Shown here in pieces: positions 1-12,424 of a stretch of 64,000 bases of DNA. A program made the position numbers and the translations under genes. Source of the DNA: Lunularia cruciata (taxonomy: Eukaryota > Streptophyta > Marchantiopsida > Lunulariales > Lunulariaceae). The stretch spans positions 36,768,501 to 36,832,500 of the forward strand of contig OX419761.1 of NCBI GenBank assembly GCA_948567375.1, given 5' to 3'. The notes under the pieces are model-generated. The model was not told the origin of the DNA. It made no database searches and saw nothing but the letters and a program-made list of their open reading frames with translations. Within the stretch, counting starts at the first letter, position 1, and each line of letters opens with the position of its first letter.

Positions 1-1200
1 TGAGAAACAAGCCAACTCACAGTCCAAAAGTTGGAGGGAGGACATACAAAGAAGACAAGATGGACCAGCTAGAATTTAGACTTAGAGAACATACAAATAA
101 GAAATTCACTAAGACCTATGATACCTATATTTTAAGACAATAGCAAGTTACAAGGAGTGGAATGAGCTCCTTCTTAGGATCTATAAAGGCAAAGGTAGCT
201 CTTTGCAGTAGTACTTTAAGCCAAAGGCATTGCACTAAAAGAAGTTCTTCTTAGTTGTAGGATCTTTGGAGGAAGTAGTCCAAAGCCCTTCATGGTGGTA
301 CATTTGTAGATGTAACCTTTGGAGTACATCCAAAGGACAAAAATTTGTAAGTTGTCTTTGGGGAAGAACTGATACTTCCCCTTATATGTGCAAGGTGCCT
401 AATTAACCTACATGTAAGAAGATAATATAAGGCAAGGATAGTGTTAGTGAGGATGAGCCAAGAAGATCTCATGTTTTCCTCAACTGTTAGATTTATTGGC
501 TTAGGGTAGGAAAAAAATTTAAAAGTTTCAACCAAGTGTAGATATTTCATTCATCCCTTTGACCATGAATAAAGCAAAATTGCCAAAATCCCTCTATTGC
601 CATTGCTTAAATTCCAATTACTGACTCTTTGCCTTTCATGAGTAGTGGTAAGGAACTTTGTAGTAGGAACCCAAATGCTTGAGTGGGAGTGCCATTTGTA
701 CTCATGATTAGGATTTAGGATCTTTGAGTAGTATGAAGGAATGGAGCAATCCCTTGATGGATCAACAATGAATTGTGGTGTTGAAAGTACCACAAAATCA
801 AAAAGCAAAGTACTACTATCAATGCAAAGTGCATTTAGATTTGTGCATTTTGTGAAGAATAGAATGTGACCTTTGGAATTGAATATCTTTGTAGTGAAGC
901 AACCCCTTGGAGCTGATTGAATCAACATTTTTAGGAAATAGTTGGACCTTATTCTTAGTGAAAGTGATTTTTAGTTTTCTATTTGCTATAGTGCAATGTG
1001 CTTGGTGACACTAATCTCTTATTAAGAGTGGGTTGTTCTTGCCCAAGAGGTTATATAGATACAATATGAAAACTATCAATTGTACACTTATCTTCAAATC
1101 TAGCAAATTCCGACCCTTATCCTCAAGAGATGACCTACTTCTTACCACTATACCACTTTTTGGTAGAAATTGGGTTATCACAATCATTCTTTCCAATTCT
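1..1200 (+). repeat. Partial LTR-like repeat, family L3, plus orientation
   Basis: Much of this stretch reads as the reverse complement of sequence near 12.5-13.5 kb and 47.9-48.9 kb. The clearest shared blocks are around 340-430 (a CTTTGGGGAAGA block followed by the AATTAACCTACATG stretch) and around 990-1060 (GGTGACACTAATCTC with CCCAAGAGG), which also match 57010-57080 in the same orientation. In the 57-kb copy this sequence ends just before a gypsy-type primer binding site, so it is probably LTR. The left boundary lies outside the window. Short ORFs here are broken and resemble no protein I know. Confidence 0.4.
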
Positions 1201-1973
1201 TCTTAGAGAGAAAAATCTCTATCCTATCTCTAACTAACCTTATTTAATCATACCTAATACAAAAAATTCCTTGAAATTTGTACAAAGCATATCTTAACTT
1301 ACTTCAAATACAAATGTAGATACCACAAAAGAGCATATATATACCTATAGATATTACAATATGAGTATTTGCTTTTGGTCCCATGGTATTTATGCTATTG
1401 TGAAGGTCATTTTAAGAATTTCTATACTAGTATCTACAAACCCTATCTCTTGTGTATTAAAACCATATGCTTTATAATATCTCTTCAACATCTTTTGGAA
1501 TATTATGTTTATATCTTCCCATTTTCAATTGACCTAATATCTCTTTGATAAACGTATACCTAATCCTATTTGAGTCTTGTAAGCTTTGTTGTATTATTTT
1601 TTGTACTACATGGTTGTTGAAGGTTTCTAGAAGTTTATTAGCCATTGGTCTTACCTTCTTAGTCATAGTCATTTTTTATATTTGTGCTTTCTTGTGCTCC
1701 TTCCTTTCCATACACTTCAAGATTTATCTATATATCTTTCCTAAATTTATCTCAAAAATATGTCTATTGAGGAATTAACACTCATTGAGGACCATAGCTC
1801 CCCAAGTGATCACTTTATACCTCCTCCACATAATACTTATTTGTATGATTTTTCATTTGATAGCACCTTGTTCTCCTTGAGAAGTGCTTCTTTTCTCCTC
1901 TTAAATCTCTCTTGCATAACCGTCAAACCCTCACTAACTTTGACATACATTTAAAGCATGAGTAAACACTATC
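1201..1973. other. AT-rich intergenic stretch, nothing recognised
   Basis: Only short, low-complexity ORFs are present. No domain, RNA gene or repeat boundary could be recognised before the LTR that begins at 1974. Confidence 0.4.
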
Positions 1974-2427
1974 TATAATAATATAGAGTTAGCAAAAGAG
2001 TTAGTAGAAGCTAAGGACTTAGTAGAAACAACTACATATAGCAAAAATAAGGTAGAACTAGTATAACCTACAAATGTTAAGAATATTCTAGAAGCATCTA
2101 GGAAGCTTTTGGGTGGGTACCTTCCAAGTACCTTCAAAGGATTGAGTAACTTGTACATCAAGTTAATGGCTAGCTTAGCTTGTATGCGAATTAGGCTATT
2201 GCTAGAAGGAAGATGCAAATTCTTAAGTAGCTTAGTTTGCACTCCAAGATGACAACTTCAAGAAGGAAACTTCTTTGGAAGCTTCTCAAGAGCCTTGTAT
2301 TGCTTTGCTATAAATGCTAAAGTCCAAGCTCATGCTAGACATTTGAAATTTCTCTAATTTGAGCATTTCCAATATGACCTTCCATTTTGATCTACCATTC
2401 TCTTATTTATCTCATCAATCTTTTACA
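1974..2427 (+). repeat. 5' LTR of L1 element
   Basis: The sequence aligns by eye over its length with 6345-6803 and with the reverse complements of 51365-51778 and 58850-59357. Shared landmarks are an AATATGGAGTT-like start, AGAATATTCTAGAAGCATCTA, CTAGCTTAGCTTG, TTTGCACTCCAAGATG and the CTTTTACA end. The first dinucleotide has decayed from TG to TA. The end is followed within a few bases by a tRNA-Met-like primer binding site. Confidence 0.75.
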
Positions 2428-3780
2428 TAAGTATCACGGTAAGAATGAGATGGATGGAATCTTTGGATCACCAAATCAATCTCCACCTATCCATTGGGTT
2501 TTTGTATTTGTGTGCTACCAAAGCACCATTTCTAATAGTTCATCATTTCTCACTCTAGCAGATTTTTTGAATGCAATCACTCTGTCAAATGAACCACCAT
2601 TGATCCTTCCAATTGTAACTTACAAAGAGTAATAGACATGTTGCATCTACTTGTTCACCTAAATAATTTTAATTAGATAGTTGATAGAGTAATAGTCATG
2701 ACGGTTATGCCCAAAGTTATCATTGCTATGCAGTAACAAATAGAGCATCTTAGTTGATTGTTGGATGAGAGAGATCATGATAGGTAATGGCAAGAGAAAT
2801 TGGAGAGAGTAGCATATTGAAAAGGAGAAGATTGTGTTTGATTCATAGAACCAAAGATCTTTGAAGGCAAGAATCTACAAGTGCAATAGAGAACTTTGTA
2901 TTCAATTGTGAATGTTATGTTGAAGCCACAAATTTCCTAGATGTTTGGAGGGAAATCCTCTTAACTTCAAGTCAACTAGATGGAATGGTCAAATTATAGT
3001 GGCAATTTTGGGTGGAGCAAAATCAATAGCAATTTGTAGCTCCAATTTTGATATGGGAAGACATCAAGAGTGCAATCATTGGGTAATCCCAAGCTATGAA
3101 TATTGCACAAGATTGATTATAGGTAGAGTTGGGGTAGATCAATTCAGTGAGAAGTTATATTTCTCAATTCAAAACACCATGATATGATTCTAGATGATAT
3201 TTTCTCAATGCAAAACACCATGATGTTGACCTATGTAAGTTTGATTCACTTGCAAGATATGATGTAGAAGTTTTTTTGATTTTGGGAGTTTTGATAATTA
3301 TATGTCCATACAATTAGCAAGGAAATTAGATATTAATATAAAGTAAATATTAAGTAGCAAATTGATGATAGTGGATGGTAGAAAGTTCTACATTCCAAAC
3401 CTCACAACCTATTGCATTCAAGATTAGGAAGGATAATTCCAAGTATATAAGATCTGTAATCATCTACTTATACTACAATATCATTCTAGATCTTCTTTTG
3501 CTTGAACATCATAAGGTTCAATTTGATTGGGCCCTACAAAAAATTCAAGTATAACACCAAGGTAAGAATTACCAATTAGATTGTCTAGCACCTTTGAGTA
3601 AGACACCTAGGAATGATTAATCCCAACATAGGAATTTTTCAATATAGTAACTATATAGCAAGCTTTGGAGAAAGATATTTATGTTTTTGTAATGTGGATC
3701 AAACTTATTAAGTAAAAGGGCTATTATTAGGATTAAAAGCTAGTGGTTGATCATATAGTTCAAGATTTTTCATATATGTT
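2428..3780 (+). pseudogene. gag and protease remnant of L1 element
   Basis: This stretch lies between the primer binding site and reverse transcriptase, where gag and protease belong. Gag is barely readable; an EPKIFEGKNLQ-like segment lies near 2861. The aspartic protease is visible near 3270-3330 as FFDFGSFDNYMSIQLARKL, matching the family pattern (I/L)DSGSSxxF(I/M)xxxLAKKL. The central residue of the D-S/T-G active site is Phe (bases 3278-3289 read D-F-G-S). The minus-strand copy near 63425 also has D-F-G. Several in-frame stops follow. Confidence 0.55.
2430..2441 (+). other. Primer binding site (tRNA-iMet-like), L1 element
   Basis: AGTATCACGG follows the LTR end by two bases and resembles TGGTATCAGAG, the sequence complementary to initiator tRNA-Met used by many plant LTR retrotransposons. 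Two or three bases have decayed. Confidence 0.5.
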
Positions 3781-5100
3781 TCTATTGATTTTCCAAAAAG
3801 GTCACCCTCTAATCAAGGTATGTTCTTCAAGATCAAGCTACTTCCAAATTGTACTCCACAAAGTAGACCCATCTATTGGCTCTCACCAAAGGAGTTAGAA
3901 GACCTTCAAACAACACTAACCAAATTGTTGGAGGAGGACTTTATATGACATAATACATCTCCTTTAGGAGCACCAATACTTTGCACCAAAGAAGGATGGA
4001 GATTTTTTATTCCATATTGACTACCATGGCCTTAATAAAATCATGAAAAATGTGTAACCCTTGCATCAAAGTGATAACTTGTTGGATCAATTAAGTAGAG
4101 CATGAAACTTCTCAAAGTTGGATCTTTGAAACTGCTATTGATAGATTTTCATTGATAGGGAAGATGTGTAAAAGACTTACCTTTCATACAAGGTAAAGGC
4201 ATTTTGAATGGAAATTTTTACCTTTTAGGCTCACTAATGCTTTGCTAATTTTCTTGGATCAAATATATCATGTTTTTGAGGGGCTATTTGATCAATACAT
4301 GGTGGCATTTTTGGATGATATGTTAATTTATAGTAAAATAGAGGCTAAATACATGAACCACGTGCAAGAAGTCTTCAAATGACTATGCTAGTGGAAGTTT
4401 TATTGCAAGAAGTCCAAGTGTTCCTTTTGGCAAAAGGAACTTACTTTCTTGGCTCACAAGGTCTCAACAAAGGGGATCAAGATGAAAGAGGAGAAAATCA
4501 AGGCCATTACCAATTGGCTTACTCCTAAGGATGCCATAGAAGTTTGGGCATTGATGGATTGGTAAGTTTTTAACAACTATTATTTTGCTCATGTGACCAT
4601 TGAATGATCTCCTCGAAAAATTTTATACTTTGAGTGGACCATCAAATAAGGAGAAACATTCATGAAACTAAAGGATATGGTGTCTTCACGGCCCATCTTC
4701 TAAATATATGATCCTCAACTACCTTGTATGATTGATTTTTAAGCTTATAACTTTGCAATTGGTGCCATGTTGCAATAGAAATTTCTATATGGATTGCATC
4801 CCATTGCCTTTATATCTTGACAACTCAATGCAACAAAAAGGCATTATTCTACCAAAGATTGAGAACTACTTGCAACGGTACATGCAACAAAGGTATGATG
4901 ACATTACCTCTTGGAGAAACAAGTGATCATGCAAACTGATTGCAAACCCTTGTTATCAACCTTAAATTTGGAACACAAGAAGAGTTGGCATCATTGATGG
5001 GAGGAACAATTGCAATTATTTGATATCAAACTAGAGTACAAACTTGGAAAGTTTCATATCATCCTTGATGCCCCATCAAAATGACCCAATTTGAATATTC
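3780..5100 (+). pseudogene. Reverse transcriptase and RNase H remnant of L1 element
   Basis: From about 3860 the translation reads RPIYRLSPKELEDLQ, then SPLGAPILCTKE, then LLDQLS, all landmarks of Ty3/gypsy reverse transcriptase. The catalytic box is FLDDMLIYSK at 4308-4337, with both aspartates kept. Around 4390-4560 come KKSKCSFWQKELTFLGHKV and KIKAITNWLTPKDAIEV, the connection to RNase H. RNase H itself is fragmented. Stops occur at many former Gln/Arg codons and the frame shifts several times. Confidence 0.8.
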
Positions 5101-5379
5101 TTCTTGAATCTTCCCTAGTAGCAACAATTACCAGTGTTGATGGACTCCAAGGTACATATAAAATTCAAGATTGCTTTACAAAAGGATCCCTTCTTTCACT
5201 TTGTGCAAAGTCACCTTGCAGCACATGAAAAGGCGTAAGACACCTTTTCATTCAAGGATAGCCTTCTATTTTGTGAGAATTGAGTCTATGTTCTACCTCT
5301 ATGAAACCTATGACTTGTACAACTTCAAGAAGTGCATGATTTACCAATCATTGGTCATCTAGGTGTGAAAAAACCTTGA

Positions 5380-6330
5380 ATACACTGCAACAACAATGGT
5401 GGTGGCCCAATATGGCATGTGAGGTTCAAGAGTTTGTTTAATCTTATGAAAGTTACCAACACAACAAGGCCAACAATTGGGATCCTTGATTCACCTATAA
5501 AATTTGTTTATAATCTATTATCCCTAGATTGATTGGAGAAAACACAAGCAAATTGCACCTTGGAAGATATGATACATGCATTTATCAATGTCCATCATAC
5601 CAATTGTGATACTTGTCTTGTGGAAACCAAGTTTGCTTACAATAATTCCAAGCATACAAGTACTAAATTCTTTCTTTTCTTCCTTAATTATGTGCAAGAT
5701 CCACTTGTTCCAAATTCTCTTTTTTCTCTACCATCATCTCATATCCCTCATACTTCTACATCTTGACTGTGCTATCTAAGTCCTTACACCAAGCCAAGTC
5801 TCATCTCATTATTGATCAAAACCAACAAAAAATATGTTGATCAACATCCTTGTGATCTCACCTTTCAAATACATGATAAGGTTATGCTCTCCTCTAGTAA
5901 CCTTCCTCTTCCCCTTGACACCCAAGTTCATAGACTTGCACCTAATTGGATAGGACACTTTGCTATTATTCATATCACTTCTCTTATCACTTACAAACTT
6001 GCTCTTCCTAATCAGATGAAGATCCACCTATTATTTCATATCTTTGAGTTAAAATTCTTTGTGTATAACCATCTTCTTTCCCTACTCATGTCCAACCTAC
6101 TCCTCCAATCTTTATTAATGATCATGAAGAATATGAGGTTGATCATATACTTCCATGTCAAGATATTCAACATGGCCGCCAATGACACATTGAGTATAAG
6201 ATCCTTTGGAAAGAGTACCCCCTTCACAATCTCACATGGGATCCCTATTCTCATCTCCAAAATGCACAAGAGACTATCCAAGAGTTTGAAAAGTCCATGC
6301 CAACAAGGACAACAAGGATGTTGCTAACCA
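5380..6330 (+). pseudogene. Integrase and chromodomain remnant of L1 element
   Basis: The C-terminal part of the integrase core appears at 5533-5720 (TLEDMIHAFINVHHTN, ETKFAYNNSKHTST, FFLNYVQDP). Next comes the post-core basic region (5812-6060, including LTFQIHDKVMLSSSNLPLP, LAPNWIGHFAI and MKIHLLFHIFELK). A chromodomain at about 6127-6300 contains YEVDHIL, IEYKILWKEYPL and TWDPYSHLQNA. It lies in a different frame from the integrase tail, so a frameshift separates them. The chromodomain defines the element as a chromovirus. Confidence 0.8.
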
Positions 6331-6344
6331 ACAATAGAAGAATG

Positions 6345-6803
6345 TGTAAAAATATGGAGTTAGTGGAAGAGTTAGTAGAAGCTAAGGAATTAGTAGAATT
6401 AGCTACAAATAGCAAAGATGAGGAAAAACTAACATACCTAAAAATTCTAAGAATATTCTAGAAGCATCTATGAACCTTTAAGGTGAGAAACTTCTAGGTA
6501 TCTTCCAAGGATTGTGCAACATGCAGATCAAGTTAATGACTAGCTTAGCTTGTATAGCAAGTAGGCGGCTACCAAAAGGAAGTTTCCTTTGCAGCTTCTT
6601 AAGTATTTTAGCTTGCACTCCAAGATGAAAGTTTCAAGAAGGAAGTTGTTTTGGAAGCTTCTTTGGAAGCTTCTCAAGAGCTTTGTATTGCTTCATTGTA
6701 AATACCAAATCCCAAGCTCATGCTAAGCATTTGGAGTTTCTCTCATTTGAGTCTTTCCAATGTGACTTCCATTTCAATCTTTTTTTCTCCTTGGTCTTTT
6801 ATA
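6345..6803 (+). repeat. 3' LTR of L1 element
   Basis: It begins TGTAAAAATATGGAGTTAG immediately after the chromodomain tail and parallels 1974-2427 block by block. The end has decayed to CTTTTATA. The two LTRs differ at many sites, including small indels, so the insertion is old. Confidence 0.75.
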
Positions 6804-9800
6804 CTTGCCTGTTATTTCATTATGCAAGGAGAATGTTTTTTCCTTGATTAAAACACCCATAATTTTTTGTTAAAAAAGTGTACACTAAAAGTCCCCAAAA
6901 TCCTTATTATCCTTGATCAGGTTATCTCTCAACTTCCTTTTATTCCTCTCATGAATTACTCTTATAATAAGAAATTGTACAACCTTGTACAATTCTGACT
7001 CTTAACATAGTAATACCCATCAAATAAACCTTGATCTTTATCTTAGAAGAAATAATTAAGGGTTAGCCATGACTTACTAGATATATAAATCTATTTTCAA
7101 ATAGATATTTGGCTCACTTTACATATCTATTATGCATTTTTTAACATAAATTCAAGCATCAAAAGACTCACCCTTTGATTTATTAGCTCCTTGGAAAATC
7201 ATCCATTTGCATAGATACATCTTCTTCTTATACATATCCCTTTACTCTTATATATGATTTTGATTTCTAAACCATAACTCATCAAGACCAAGATAGACTC
7301 TAATAAAATTTTCTAATTTGATGCTTAATTCTCAAGCTTAATATACTTTGTTGTAGAGATTCTTAAACACTCATCCTATGTTGCTTCACACTCCTTTTGA
7401 AAACTCTTATCTTTTCTTGTTTATTTTTTATCAATGATATAGTATTGAAACACTTGACTATTTCTCTTTTTGTTGGAAAATGAGTAATTAAGGACTTGAA
7501 GATCCTAATATCTCAATGTCTATCTAACCTTTTTTTCCTATATCATATATATTAAATTCAAGAGTTAAACTTTTACAATCCAAAATACTTCTAAAAAAGG
7601 GAACTCTATCTTAACATCCAAAATTCTTCCAAGATCTTTTCTAAATTTGTACTACTCTCAAAACCATCATATTGGAGCTTATATATTAGAATCTTACCTT
7701 TGCTCTTTTGAAAAGACATTTTCTTCCTTATATATAACTTTCTCATTATTGCACCAATTAATGGCCTAGATGTGGCTTTTTATTCTTGTACTCTTTTCTT
7801 ACTTGCAACCTCCTCTTCTTCTTCTTGTCTCTCTTCCTTTTCTTTTTTGAACCTAGCTCATAGCAACAAGACATAAGACATGATTCTCTTTTGTGCTAAA
7901 TATACTTTGATTTACAAAGCATCAACAAGATTTTCATAGTCAATCATAGTATATAATTTTTTTGCCTTCTCCTCATACCTCTAAGAAAATTTATTACCTC
8001 AATCCTAACTTGAGCACTAGAGATAAATCCACTCTCATTGTAAAAGTTGTATAATCAAGCATAATTTTTGAAAGCCACCCTAAACTTCTCAAGAAACACT
8101 TCATATCTCTTTTTGCAAAATTGGCAAAAATTTGGGTTCAATAGAACCCATATTTTAGAAAGTGGATAGCAAGGTGGTAACATTGTCAAATAAATGTAAA
8201 TAGGATTGGCTTTTTCACCTCTTTGTCTTGCAGTTCTCCTCTATTAGGAGACATGCATGATGACCTTCTTAACTATCTTACTCTTGAGGGCTTTAAAAAA
8301 ATCTTCATAATTCCTATATTGATGCTCAATACTACTACATAACCTTAAAAAAGGTTTAACTAGATGAGCTAGTGGAACTCTAACCCTAAACCTTTCATAC
8401 TCTTATCAAGAGTTGGATATTTAACCTTGTTATGTGATGATCTAGGAAATGAGCCACATAAACTTTTTTTGAGGGATTAGAACTCCTCAATAGCTTGGTA
8501 AGAACATTGATGGCTTCCTTTATCTTTCTTTAATATATGCTCATGCCTCCTTCTTCTATTTTGTCAACTAATGCAAAAAGAAGGTTATCTAAAAACATAC
8601 TCACTTGAACTCTCCAAGAAAAGCTAAATCTTCTTTGAAATGAGAGTGGACTCTTTAAAATTTGAAAAGAATCCCTTCTCAAATTCCTTGGTCAACTTAA
8701 ATATTTTCATCCACTTCCCAAGTCTTCCTACAATCTACTATATGATCTACTTAGTATTTTTTATGCATCATCATCAAAAAAATCATTCCAAACCTTTGCT
8801 CAACTCTTCCATTCTTCAACCTTCTTGATTTATGAGCATGATCTGTTGAACAAGGTTTACACTAGTGGAAGGTGTTTAAATATTTGAATAATTTGATAAT
8901 AAATAATTCTATAATCTAGTTTCATAAACCTAAACTAGATATAATATGGATTTCAAAATGGAACTTTAAGAGGATCATACTTTCCTCTATAAACTATTAA
9001 CCTCCCTCTTACTCTTATAATTGTCAAAACCATTTTCTTAAAATAACTCTTTGCTCATATATATTCCCTTTACTTAAGGCCTCATAACTCATAGTTCATC
9101 ATGTTAGAATTAGCCATTTGGGACTTGATAAGAGAGCTTAAAAGATTACTAGAAGCATAAATAGTTTCAAGCCAAACAAGATAATCCATATGATAAGCTA
9201 AAGAAAAGATAATAGTAGATCCTTGCAAACTTCCTACCATAAATTCTCACTAATCTTAGACCCAAACACTCAACTACTCTTACTCAAATCCATAGTATAA
9301 CTCAAGCTCTACTAAAATCTCTCATATAATGTTCTTACTTTTGTTATGAATACCAAAAGGAATCCTAGCTGATTTTAGAAATCATTCATATACACAAATA
9401 GAAGGTAAAAAATGATATATTTTTACTCATGATAACATAACTCACTCATGAAAGAAATACATTTAGAGTGTTTCCTTAACTCTTTTATTTATGTTAGTAG
9501 GAGATTACCATGTGATAACATGCTACAACTAGGTAGGTTCTAGAAGGTTATAGTGTCAAAAGAGGAATTATATAGATAGACTCTAATTTTTTTGAATAGC
9601 TCTCATACTATATGAGATTTTATAATAACCTTAGAGAATCTGGAAGGGAATTATTCTGAATTCTTAAATTAATCATAATTAGAAAATTCACAAACTTGGC
9701 TAGTCTCATGTCAACAAGCTAGCACATATCACATTTGTGCTAATGTTGATGTTCAATCTCATGAATATCTAGTTGTGAAAATCTCATGTGTGATGTCTAT

Positions 9801-11716
9801 GCCACAAACCTCAAACCTTCAAAGCCTCAAAATGCCAAACACCAAGTAAAAATATGCATTTATAATGCATCTTTACTCATCTCATTAATCCACTTAGTCA
9901 AATCTTTGTATTGACAAATGTATCAGGAATTAGGTAAGATACGTGAGACTTTCACTACAAGAAAAAGTAGAAGTCTCATCCCTTTACATATTTTAATAAG
10001 TTAGCCTAATTTGCTACTATATATAAGCTCAACTAACTTTAGCTAATTCTAACTAAATCAACCTTGATAAACTAAAGCTAATAATGACCATCTTCAGCAA
10101 CCTTTACTTAAAAAATCTAGTCAGCAGCTTATAATTATAAAAGTAACATAATACAACAAATAATGATTAAAATAATTAGGTGCATTTTTATTACTTTTTA
10201 ATAGGTAAAAAATACACATGATGATATTCTTTACTTCAAACTATAAGATAGAGGTTTAATCATATGCAAGACTTTTTATCTTCACCACCATAATGGAGTT
10301 AATTTTTTATTCTCCATCTAAAAGATTTTTTACCTTCTTAAGCTCATAAATCTAATTAGAACTCCATCATAGTCATAAATATTAGTTGACTATTACAATA
10401 TTAATTTTGGCAAAAGAATTTTAAGGTTTGGGTATGTATGCTTAATGAGAGAATCAATATAACTACCAAGCAATATTCCTACTCCTTATTAGTTATATAT
10501 GAGATTTTGGAAGATGTTTTGAATCTTGAGATATGTTGCTACAAAGATAAATCTGATAAGTTGTAATAAAGCCAAAATTGCAATAGAACATAAGAGCTCA
10601 TCACATCCACCATAGGATGGTGCATTTATGTTTTCAAGATTGTGTATTTTAGGCTTTTTTATGATCTAATACAATTCATTAAATGATGTAAGGTGTTAAA
10701 AATTTTCATCTAAAAATATGTACATTGATGACTTTTTCATCTAAAGGAGCAAGAAAGTATATTTTTAGCACTAGATCAAAGTTTTGCAATATTGAAAGGA
10801 AAGCTACTCCATCATTCAATTGAAAAGGAGTGCTTCTTTTGTTTTGTTGTGGTCTACATATGGGGTATATCATCTATAAGGAGTCAATACTAGTGGATCT
10901 TGTTGAGGTTATTTCCTATTAACTTGATAAATTAATACTAACAGAAAATAATTTGATTTTAAAATAAATATCATCTTAATCTTTTTATTTTCTCATAAAG
11001 CTTAAGCATGAGCGTTTGCATGAAGAAGGATGAAAATATATGGTGATTTTGAAGATAAAGTGACTCTCAAGACTTTTGAGGAGCTCAAGTAATTCCTCTT
11101 TTATCTCCAATGTCTTCCAAACTTGACACTTTTATGACTAATATTACATTTTATATATATATATATATAGCTATTGAAATTACTTTAGAAATTACACTAA
11201 TTTTAATAGATGAATAATTTTAATAAAGAGAAAATATTCAATGAATGTAATTCTGCTATTAGTCTGAAGAATTTTAAGACTATATAATGTGAGTAATTGT
11301 CATATTTATGGGAATTTCAAAGATATTAAAGTACATCTTTAACAAGCCAAATATGGAAAGGAAGCTAGTAAATAAATGATACTCTTATAAATATAAGTAT
11401 ATACATATAATTTCACTATCAAGAATAGTAAAATAAAGAAAGAAAATTTTGAGTTATTATCTGGTTTTATAATCATACTAGAGTTAAATTAATGTGTATT
11501 CTCTTGAGTATAAGTAACTCAAGATTATTTGATCAATCAAGAGATTCTAGTGAAATACAAGCTTAAGGAGATTTATTGGTTTGTATCACCATAATACTTA
11601 TTATCCACTAGGGAGCAAAGCCCAAAGCATTATAGAGCCAAGTAGGCAAATTTGCTCTATGAGTCAGGTGCTTCACATTCAAGCCCTGAGGTGCTTGTAT
11701 TAGGAAATAAAAAAAA

Positions 11717-11718
<2 letters not shown>
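6804..11718. other. Long AT-rich stretch without recognisable genes
   Basis: No ORF above about 60 codons resembles a protein. CpG is very rare and stops are frequent in all frames. It is probably degraded transposon DNA, but I could not match it to L1, L2, L3 or copia. A short (AT)n run occurs near 11151-11168. Confidence 0.4.

Positions 11719-11810
<92 letters not shown>
11719..11810. repeat. (AT)46 microsatellite
   Basis: An uninterrupted AT dinucleotide run of 92 bp. It produces spurious Tyr-Ile repeat ORFs on both strands. Its perfection contrasts with the decay of its surroundings and implies recent expansion or ongoing slippage. Assembly length may be unreliable. Confidence 0.97.
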
Positions 11811-11812
<2 letters not shown>

Positions 11813-12424
11813 TTACGACACATTGAAAGATGAATAATATTAAAAATTACCACCATAAAGGCACAAAAAAAAATAACTTTGATAACATCAAAACCTAAAA
11901 TGGCACCTTTCTTAGTACTTCTTGAGCTAATCTCTTTTTTATTTTGCACATTAAGTCTAGAAATATGTTTATTTGCCAATATGAATGCTAGTCATATTTT
12001 AGTCAAGATTAAAGTGGGCTTGCTTGGACTGTGCTATCCATGGGTGTCATTCTGTATTTTGTGCAACTTCTTCCCCTATTTTAAATTATTTGCATTAACT
12101 AGTTTAAAATTAGGTAGTGATATTCTTCATGCTTGTTTTTTCATAAATTTCTTATGTATTTACCTAAATTCTATATATCTTCATTACAAAGGGCCTTCAA
12201 AGTAAAAGTCTTCAAACAATCTAATACAACTTTCTATTTTTAACTATTGAAGAGTTTTGAAATAGTAATGATTTTTAGAATGCTTCATCCATTTGGATTT
12301 TATTGTAATTTATTGCAATACATAATTAACACAAATGTATATTATTAAGGAGAAGAAGACTCTTGTAACATGATTTAAACTTTACACAAGTATTACATAT
12401 TCTAATACACAATAGTTTAAATCA
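11811..12424. other. AT-rich stretch, nothing recognised
   Basis: A 108-codon ORF at 11879-12205 (plus) is hydrophobic and low-complexity, with no recognisable domain. It is most likely chance reading through AT-rich DNA. Confidence 0.35.

Larger units (their letters stand above)
1974..6803 (+). mobile_element. Decayed Ty3/gypsy chromovirus-like LTR retrotransposon (family L1)
   Basis: Two related LTRs (1974-2427 and 6345-6803) flank a broken gag-pol region in the order protease, reverse transcriptase, RNase H, integrase, chromodomain. That order, with a C-terminal chromodomain, is typical of Ty3/gypsy chromoviruses. The element is about 4.8 kb, within the usual range. Target-site duplications are not convincing (CTATC on the left, CTTGC on the right). 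Every pol segment has stops or frameshifts, so the element is dead. A related element lies on the minus strand at 58850-64000, and a solo LTR of the family lies at 51365-51778. Confidence 0.85.

Noticed and set aside
1969-6808. Target-site duplication for the plus L1 element
   Set aside because: CTATC and CTTGC share only three of five bases, too weak to claim.
11608-11979. 123-codon minus-strand ORF with a long Ile-Tyr repeat
   Set aside because: It is the (AT)46 microsatellite read as codons; the flanking parts have no domain.
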